From contig VFLB01000190.1 of NCBI GenBank assembly GCA_009914645.1, forward strand, positions 1-8,752: a DNA stretch of 8,752 nt, written 5' to 3'. Every line of letters starts with the position of its first letter. The first letter of the stretch is position 1. The notes below the pieces were generated by a model. The model was not told the origin of the DNA. It did no database searches and saw nothing but the letters and a program-made list of their open reading frames with translations. Source of the stretch: Synechococcaceae bacterium Bin_79_3. Lineage in GTDB: Bacteria > Cyanobacteriota > Cyanobacteriia > PCC-6307 > Cyanobiaceae. Made by a program: the position numbers and the translations under genes. Shown one piece after another: positions 1-8,752 of the stretch.

Positions 1-196
1 CTCCGGTGTTTATGCCTTGAGTCGTTCATTATTATCTGCACCTGCGGGTCTGATAGCAGAACGGTTGGGATGGTCTACTTTTTTTCTTTTTAGTGCAGCA
101 GCAGCAATACCAGCATTCATATTGCTTGCCTACGTGGCGCCATGGCAGGAACGGGAAGCTAGGGGTGCATTTGATCCAGCGAAAGATCAGATCTAA
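1..196 (+). CDS. AmpG-like / major facilitator superfamily permease, C-terminal fragment (5' end outside window)
   Basis: The frame beginning at base 2 is open from the left edge and ends at TAA 194-196, giving the last 64 residues of a larger protein. The fragment begins [20 protein letters not shown], continues [10 protein letters not shown], then has a hydrophobic stretch (roughly residues 26-46, ending [10 protein letters not shown]) that looks like a final transmembrane helix, and closes with a short charged cytoplasmic-type tail. The pattern of small residues, then LAExLGW, FF and an Ala/Ile/Pro-rich last helix is typical of the C-terminal end of AmpG-type permeases and related MFS carriers, which are inner-membrane transporters. 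The substrate cannot be told from this piece; in cyanobacteria such proteins are usually annotated only by similarity. It converges on rlmN, and the two stop codons share two bases. The assignment rests on pattern recognition of a short fragment, so another 12-helix carrier is possible. Confidence 0.7.
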   Translation, partial: SGVYALSRSLLSAPAGLIAERLGWSTFFLFSAAAAIPAFILLAYVAPWQEREARGAFDPAKDQI

Positions 197-1266
197 GTTG
201 AAACTAAATTATTGAAACGACGCCGTAATTGTCCACAGGCTGCATCTGCATCAAGACCGCGGCTGGCGCGAACACTTACGGCAATTCCACGACTTTGCAA
301 ATTACGCCTAAACGCCTCCACGGCAGCTTGACTCGGGCGTTTAAATGTTTCTTCCTCGATCGGATTATAAGCGATTAAATTTACATGGCTCTGAAAACCA
401 CTAACAAGATCAGCAAGGTCTAGTGCTTGAGCTGGATGATCATTAATACCACCTAACAGAATATATTCAAAACTTAATCTACGACCTGTTGCAACAACAT
501 AATCACGGCAATCAGAAAGCAGTTTTTCCAAAGGGTAAGCATGGGCGGTGGGAATTAATTCCTCCCGCAACTGTTGATTTGCCGCATGCAAACTCACTGC
601 AAGAGTGTATTGAGCCCGCCCTAAACGCTCTTGAGCAAGAGCAGCTAATTTTGGCAATGTATTGGGAACACCCACTGTGCTAATAGTGATTTGGCGTTGA
701 GCCATCCCTAAATCTGTACATAAACAATCGATTGAGGCTAGAACTGCGTCGATATTTAATAAAGGTTCACCCATTCCCATAAAAACCACGTGGCTCGGAC
801 GTTGCTGCATCACCTCCTTCACGCTTAAAACTTGATCAACAATTTCATGAACAGCAAGGGAACGCTGAAAACCACCCTTGCCGGTAGCGCAAAAACGACA
901 TGCCATAGCGCAACCCACCTGAGTGCTTACACATACCGTGAGTCGATCGGGATTAGGGATACCTACTGTTTCAATACTGAGACCATCGTGGGTAGCAAGT
1001 AGCAATTTAGTGGTGCCATCAAGTGCAACATTGCGTTCTAATTCACGAGAGCGACCGATCCAGTCAAAGGCATCTGCAGGAGGTTGCTCTAACAATTGTT
1101 GCCGAAATAATTTTGGCAACACCGAAACTTGGTCGAGTTCACGCACACCCTTGGTATAAAGCCAATCATGTAGTTGCCTTCCCCTAAAAGCAGCCTGACC
1201 CCGCTCCTGAACCCATGCCTCAAGGGCTGCTCGACCCATCCCAAGCAGTGGGGGATTTAGGGCCAA
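193..1266 (-). CDS. rlmN: Dual-specificity 23S rRNA (A2503) / tRNA (A37) C2-methyltransferase RlmN, radical SAM
   Basis: RlmN methylates carbon 2 of A2503 in 23S rRNA, at the peptidyl-transferase centre, and of A37 in certain tRNAs. It uses a [4Fe-4S] cluster and S-adenosylmethionine. The 357-residue product has the full family layout: an N-terminal accessory domain (about 1-95), the cluster motif C119-x3-C123-x2-C126, the SAM-binding GMGEPLLN (164-171), ITISTVGV (193-200) and [10 protein letters not shown] (272-281). C112 and C344 (in DADAACGQL) match the two mechanistic cysteines of E. coli RlmN, C118 and C355, so the enzyme looks active. The start is TTG at 1264-1266, since an in-frame stop lies six codons upstream and no ATG precedes residue 10. 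An ATG at 1237-1239 would remove the LLG segment, which aligns with the LLDLN segment of the E. coli protein, so TTG is preferred. With TTG the gene overlaps hli by 10 nt. No clear Shine-Dalgarno sequence precedes either start. It is the last gene of the minus-strand run. Confidence 0.97.
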   Translation of the reverse strand: MALNPPLLGMGRAALEAWVQERGQAAFRGRQLHDWLYTKGVRELDQVSVLPKLFRQQLLEQPPADAFDWIGRSRELERNVALDGTTKLLLATHDGLSIETVGIPNPDRLTVCVSTQVGCAMACRFCATGKGGFQRSLAVHEIVDQVLSVKEVMQQRPSHVVFMGMGEPLLNIDAVLASIDCLCTDLGMAQRQITISTVGVPNTLPKLAALAQERLGRAQYTLAVSLHAANQQLREELIPTAHAYPLEKLLSDCRDYVVATGRRLSFEYILLGGINDHPAQALDLADLVSGFQSHVNLIAYNPIEEETFKRPSQAAVEAFRRNLQSRGIAVSVRASRGLDADAACGQLRRRFNNLVST

Positions 1267-1430
1267 ACGAGTAAGCCGTGCTTAATCCAAATCTCAACAG
1301 CTAGCAAAGAAATAAAGCCGAGCATTGCAGCACGACCATTTAATAGCTCGCAATGGGTATGGAAACCAAAGCGCGGTAACTGCCGTTTTGGTATCAAAGT
1401 AGGTTGCAAGGGTTGAGGAGTAGAAATCAT
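1257..1430 (-). CDS. hli: High-light-inducible protein (Hli/HLIP, single-helix chlorophyll a/b-binding-like)
   Basis: This 57-residue ORF starts at ATG 1428-1430 and ends at TAA 1257-1259. After a Pro/Gln-rich N-terminus it has [20 protein letters not shown] (20-39), followed by a hydrophobic helix SLLAVEIWI (41-49). ExxNGRxAMxGF is the signature of the chlorophyll-binding helix of Hli/LHC-like proteins: E28, N31 and R33 are the expected pigment-ligand and salt-bridge residues, and E46 lies near the helix end. Family members are thylakoid proteins that bind chlorophyll and carotenoid and protect photosystem assembly under high light and other stress. The length fits a minimal one-helix Hli. 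It begins 3 nt after the rpoC2 stop, an arrangement that favours translational coupling, and its 3' end overlaps the TTG start of rlmN. An in-frame TAA directly precedes the ATG, so no longer version is possible. The family call is secure; expression and its control are inferred. Confidence 0.92.
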   Translation of the reverse strand: MISTPQPLQPTLIPKRQLPRFGFHTHCELLNGRAAMLGFISLLAVEIWIKHGLLVWP

Positions 1431-1433
1431 TTA

Positions 1434-5615
<4,182 letters not shown>

Positions 5616-7520
5616 TTACCTCGCAACCACCGCATCAATAATCGTGCGGTTCATAACAACTCGTCCAGTGGTGGTGAGTAGATAGCGACTGATTAAAGCC
5701 CCGTCTTCATCGAGACGATCACGGCGATATTTCCACTGCTCCACCTTGGTGCCATCACTGAGTGTTTCACTTTTTAGTGGTTCTGTTGCTTCATCATCGT
5801 CTTCTACCTCACCACTAAAGCGAACCCACAACCAATCATGTAACTTAATGCGCTTTTCTGCGTATGCATTGCATACATCACTAAGACTTGCAAAGCTCCA
5901 TGCCCGATCACCAAATTCCGGAATGGCATTCTCCTTACGCACAGCAGTTAGGTAATAAGAACCAAGCACCATATCCTGAGAAGGTGTGATTATCGGCTCC
6001 CCCGTTGCAGGAGAAAGAATATTATTGCTAGCAAGCATCAACATGCGAGCTTCGGTTTGAGCCTCAAGAGAAAGAGGAACATGCACAGCCATTTGATCAC
6101 CATCAAAATCCGCGTTGAAGGCTGGGCATACAAGAGGATGCAATTGAATTGCACGGCCATCCACTAATATGGGCTCAAAAGCCTGAATTCCAAGGCGGTG
6201 CAAAGTTGGGGCACGATTTAACATTATGGGATGCCCATCAATAACTTCTTGCAATACCTGCATCACCTCATCATCAGCACGCTGAATCATTTTTTTTGCG
6301 GCCTTAATATTATTAACAATGTTCTGACGAATTAAGCGATGAATAACAAAAGGCTGAAAAAGTTCGATGGCCATTTCCTTTGGAAGGCCGCACTGATGCA
6401 TTTTAAGTTTCGGACCAACCACAATTACAGAACGACCGGAATAATCAACACGCTTACCAAGTAAGTTTTGACGGAAGCGACCCTGTTTACCTTCAATAAT
6501 ATCGCTAAGAGATTTCAGTGGTCTGTTATTGGCGCCAACGACAGTTCGGCCGCGGCGTCCGTTGTCAATCAAGGCATCTACTGCTTCCTGCAGCATCCTC
6601 TTTTCGTTGCGAACAATAATTTCAGGGGCAAGTATTTCTTGAAGCCGCGCAAGTCTATTGTTTCGGTTGATTACTCTGCGGTAAAGATCATTTAGATCAG
6701 AAGTAGCAAAACGCCCTCCATCCAACTGAACCATTGGCCGCAAATCTGGCGGTATAACGGGGATAGCATCGAGAACCATCCATTCAGGCCGAGCTCCAGT
6801 AGCTATAAAATTATCAATTACTCTCAAGCGTTTAATGAGCTTAGCGCGTTTCTGCCCCTTGCTCCCATTTATATCTTCGCGTAATTCCTCAGCTATTTTT
6901 ACTAGTTCTAAATCTTCCAACAAACGTTTCAAGGCTTCGGCGCCAATGCCAACCTCTGGCTCATTTTCAATCTCAGAATCTTCAGCAAAAATCTCATCTT
7001 CGATTTCCAGCCACTCATCTTCAGTGAGCAACTGTTTATATTTCAAAGTTTTGTGATCACCGGGTTCAAGAACCACATAACAATTAAAATATACAATCTG
7101 CTCAACATCTCTTAAGGGCATATCTAAAAGGATCGCCACGTAACTGGGTATACCTTTCAGATACCAAACATGGGATACAGGGGCCGCAAGCTTAATAAAG
7201 CCCATGCGATGGCGGCGCACTCTACTTTCAGTAACTTCCACGCCGCAACGTTCACAAACAATGCCGCGGTGTCTCACCCTTTTGTATTTGCCGCAGTGGC
7301 ATTCCCAATCCTTGGATGGTCCAAATATTTTTTCACAAAATAAGCCATCCATTTCAGGCTTAAGGGTGCGATAATTAATCGTTTCAGGCTTGGTTACTTC
7401 GCCCACCACTTGGCCGTTGGGCAGGGTGCGCTGCCCCCAATCCATGATGCGCTCAGGGGAAGCGAGCGTGATCTTGACGTAGTCGAAGTGGCTTTCGGTA
7501 CGGGTGTTGCTGTTGGTCAT
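5616..7520 (-). CDS. rpoC1: DNA-directed RNA polymerase subunit gamma (N-terminal half of beta-prime, RpoC1)
   Basis: RpoC1 (gamma) is the N-terminal half of beta-prime and carries the catalytic magnesium-binding loop. The 634-residue product is the usual length for marine picocyanobacteria. The N-terminal zinc-ribbon cysteines are C74, C76, C89 and C92 ([19 protein letters not shown]). The clamp and rudder region follows, with [20 protein letters not shown] (261-280) and [12 protein letters not shown] (282-293). Next come [20 protein letters not shown] (345-364), the [16 protein letters not shown] stretch (435-450), and the invariant NADFDGD (469-475), whose D471, D473 and D475 hold the active-site magnesium. 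The protein ends in [11 protein letters not shown] and IIDAVVAR, the normal split point; the next part of beta-prime resumes in rpoC2, 60 nt downstream. The ATG at 7518-7520 begins [17 protein letters not shown], as expected for the family. Its leader is C-rich with no Shine-Dalgarno sequence. It is cotranscribed with rpoB and rpoC2 by layout. All key residues are intact. Confidence 0.99.
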   Translation of the reverse strand: MTNSNTRTESHFDYVKITLASPERIMDWGQRTLPNGQVVGEVTKPETINYRTLKPEMDGLFCEKIFGPSKDWECHCGKYKRVRHRGIVCERCGVEVTESRVRRHRMGFIKLAAPVSHVWYLKGIPSYVAILLDMPLRDVEQIVYFNCYVVLEPGDHKTLKYKQLLTEDEWLEIEDEIFAEDSEIENEPEVGIGAEALKRLLEDLELVKIAEELREDINGSKGQKRAKLIKRLRVIDNFIATGARPEWMVLDAIPVIPPDLRPMVQLDGGRFATSDLNDLYRRVINRNNRLARLQEILAPEIIVRNEKRMLQEAVDALIDNGRRGRTVVGANNRPLKSLSDIIEGKQGRFRQNLLGKRVDYSGRSVIVVGPKLKMHQCGLPKEMAIELFQPFVIHRLIRQNIVNNIKAAKKMIQRADDEVMQVLQEVIDGHPIMLNRAPTLHRLGIQAFEPILVDGRAIQLHPLVCPAFNADFDGDQMAVHVPLSLEAQTEARMLMLASNNILSPATGEPIITPSQDMVLGSYYLTAVRKENAIPEFGDRAWSFASLSDVCNAYAEKRIKLHDWLWVRFSGEVEDDDEATEPLKSETLSDGTKVEQWKYRRDRLDEDGALISRYLLTTTGRVVMNRTIIDAVVAR

Positions 7521-7573
7521 GGCCGGTGGGCAAAAGTGGGCTTCAGGACAACTTTGAGCTGGACGATTAAATA
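7521..7573 (-). other. rpoB-rpoC1 spacer
   Basis: This 53-nt spacer has no open frame, terminator or recognisable promoter. A weak 5-bp complementarity (AAAGT with ACTTT, 13-nt loop) sits in the middle and is not convincing. The last bases before the rpoC1 ATG are C-rich (CCCACCGGCC), with no Shine-Dalgarno sequence. Readthrough from rpoB is the simplest reading. Confidence 0.5.
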
Positions 7574-8752
7574 TTAATCTTCGTCGTAATCAGCTACACC
7601 AAGGGATTCATAGGTTGGTCTGCTGGGGGTACTGCGGCGCGGGTTAACGTCTTGCATTAAATCCACTTCCGCACCTTCATCTGTGTATACAGCTATATCA
7701 AGGCCAAGAGATTGCAGCTCACGCATCAACACCTTGAAGGATTCAGGCGTACCGGGGCGCGGTATTGGTTTGCCTTTAACAATTGCATTAAGAGCCTCGT
7801 TACGACCCTGCATATCGTCTGATTTAACCGTAAGCAGTTCCTGAAGGGTGTAGGCGGCGCCATAGGCCTCAAGGGCCCAAACCTCCATCTCCCCAAGGCG
7901 CTGGCCACCCTGCTGGGCCTTGCCCCCCAGTGGTTGCTGGGTAACAAGGGAATATGGGCCAGTGGAGCGGGCGTGAATTTTATCGTCTACTAAGTGAACC
8001 AGCTTGAGAATATACGCTCTACCAACTGTTACCGGTTGATCAAAAGGTTCGCCACTACGGCCATCAACTAATTGAATTTTACCTGGATTGTCTGGGTTGT
8101 ATACCCATTCTTTGCCGGGTTGTTTTCTAGCTTCCTCAAGATACATCTGCACAGTTTCTCTAGATTTTTCAGCCCCATGCATTTCATCAAATGGCACGAT
8201 CTTGAATCGGGAGTGCAGGTTATCTGCAGCCCAGCCCATCAAGCACTCAAATACCTGACCCACGTTCATCCGGCTGGGAACTCCAAGGGGATTTAATACA
8301 ATATCTATGGGTGTTCCATCTGGTAAGTAAGGCATATCTTCCAAGGGAAGAATACGACTGATGATTCCTTTATTGCCGTGGCGGCCAGCCATCTTATCGC
8401 CAACTTGAATCTTACGACGTTGTGCCACATAAACCCTCACCACCATATTTGCGCCAGGGGGGAGTTCATCACCTTGTTCGCGGGTATAGATACGAACATC
8501 AACTACTCTTCCACGTTCAGTATTGGGAACCCGTAGAGAATTATCTCTAACATCCCTTGCTTTTTCTCCAAAAATTGCCCTAAGAAGCTTTTCTTCGGGG
8601 GGTTGATCAGATTCTCCTTTTGGGGTAACTTTACCAACTAAAATATCTCCACTTTCTACGAATGCTCCAATTCGAATGATACCCATTTCATCAAGACTGC
8701 CAAGGCTGTCTTCTGCAACATTGGGTATCTCTCTAGTTATCTCTTCAGGGCC
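7574..8752 (-). CDS. rpoB: DNA-directed RNA polymerase subunit beta (RpoB), C-terminal 392 residues; 5' part outside window
   Basis: The frame is open through the right edge, and translation upstream of the first internal Met gives [20 protein letters not shown], a conserved mid-RpoB segment, so the gene is partial rather than starting at 8686. Numbering from the edge, KMAGRHGNK holds K120 and K128, matching E. coli K1065 and K1073 near the active centre. [26 protein letters not shown] (H260, equal to E. coli H1237) and [20 protein letters not shown] follow in order; this last block interlocks with RpoC1. The segment between the VDVRIYTRE stretch and [11 protein letters not shown] is short, so the roughly 100-residue lineage insertion found there in E. 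coli is absent, as expected outside Proteobacteria. The tail ends [14 protein letters not shown] before TAA at 7574-7576. The rifampicin-binding region lies outside the window. It is the first visible gene of the polymerase operon, 53 nt before rpoC1. Confidence 0.99.
   Translation of the reverse strand, partial: GPEEITREIPNVAEDSLGSLDEMGIIRIGAFVESGDILVGKVTPKGESDQPPEEKLLRAIFGEKARDVRDNSLRVPNTERGRVVDVRIYTREQGDELPPGANMVVRVYVAQRRKIQVGDKMAGRHGNKGIISRILPLEDMPYLPDGTPIDIVLNPLGVPSRMNVGQVFECLMGWAADNLHSRFKIVPFDEMHGAEKSRETVQMYLEEARKQPGKEWVYNPDNPGKIQLVDGRSGEPFDQPVTVGRAYILKLVHLVDDKIHARSTGPYSLVTQQPLGGKAQQGGQRLGEMEVWALEAYGAAYTLQELLTVKSDDMQGRNEALNAIVKGKPIPRPGTPESFKVLMRELQSLGLDIAVYTDEGAEVDLMQDVNPRRSTPSRPTYESLGVADYDED

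Noticed and set aside
79..93. T-rich run on the plus strand as a terminator tail
   Set aside because: It encodes the TFFLF part of a permease membrane segment and no stem precedes it.
98..109. GCA-rich triplet run as a microsatellite
   Set aside because: Only four Ala codons in a transmembrane helix; too short to be a meaningful repeat.
135..146. Overlapping small palindromes TGGCGCCA and GCCATGGC
   Set aside because: Eight-base palindromes inside a coding region are expected by chance and have no supporting context.
489..1159. Plus-strand open frames at 489-683 and 923-1159
   Set aside because: Both lie antisense inside rlmN, whose protein has all family motifs; their translations show no recognisable domain.
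5746..7056. Plus-strand open frames at 5746-5955, 6468-6695 and 6835-7056
   Set aside because: Antisense to conserved rpoC1, Ser-rich and without domain similarity.
7726..8296. Open frames at 7726-7947 (minus) and 8072-8296 (plus) within rpoB
   Set aside because: They overlap highly conserved rpoB codons in other frames and show no start signal or domain.
8684..8686. ATG at 8686 as the start of a short rpoB
   Set aside because: The frame continues to the right edge with conserved RpoB residues ([11 protein letters not shown]), so this Met is internal.

Overview
The window is a chromosomal segment from a cyanobacterium, most likely of the marine picocyanobacterial type (Synechococcus/Prochlorococcus/Cyanobium). 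Three things support this. The beta-prime subunit of RNA polymerase is split into separate rpoC1 and rpoC2 genes. RpoC2 carries a very large insertion inside its trigger-loop region. A tiny high-light-inducible (Hli) chlorophyll-binding protein gene follows rpoC2 directly. Base composition is moderate (mid to upper 40s % GC by eye), so I do not assign a genus.

Layout from left to right. Positions 1-196 hold the 3' end of a plus-strand gene for a membrane transporter resembling AmpG/major-facilitator permeases. Everything else is on the minus strand and reads right to left: rpoB (3' part only, cut by the right edge), rpoC1, rpoC2, hli and rlmN. Spacers are short: 53 nt for rpoB-rpoC1, 60 nt for rpoC1-rpoC2 and 3 nt for rpoC2-hli. 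The hli and rlmN reading frames overlap by 10 nt if rlmN uses its TTG start. The layout therefore looks like one polymerase operon with two passengers. rlmN ends tail to tail with the transporter gene, and their stop codons share bases.

RpoB, RpoC1 and RpoC2 are the beta, gamma and beta-prime subunits of the core polymerase, and their key active-site motifs are intact. RlmN is the radical-SAM methyltransferase acting on 23S rRNA and tRNA. Hli proteins belong to photoprotection of the photosynthetic apparatus. The tail of the operon thus joins transcription, translation fidelity and light stress, probably by chromosomal linkage rather than shared mechanism.

No mobile element, CRISPR array, phage gene, rRNA or tRNA is visible, and no stretch above 300 bases lacks a gene. 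I found no undescribed system. The points worth a second look are small: the compact hli gene, an 8-bp perfect hairpin just before it, the start-site contexts of the rpoC genes, the low-complexity tails of RpoC2, and the terminator-less convergent junction.
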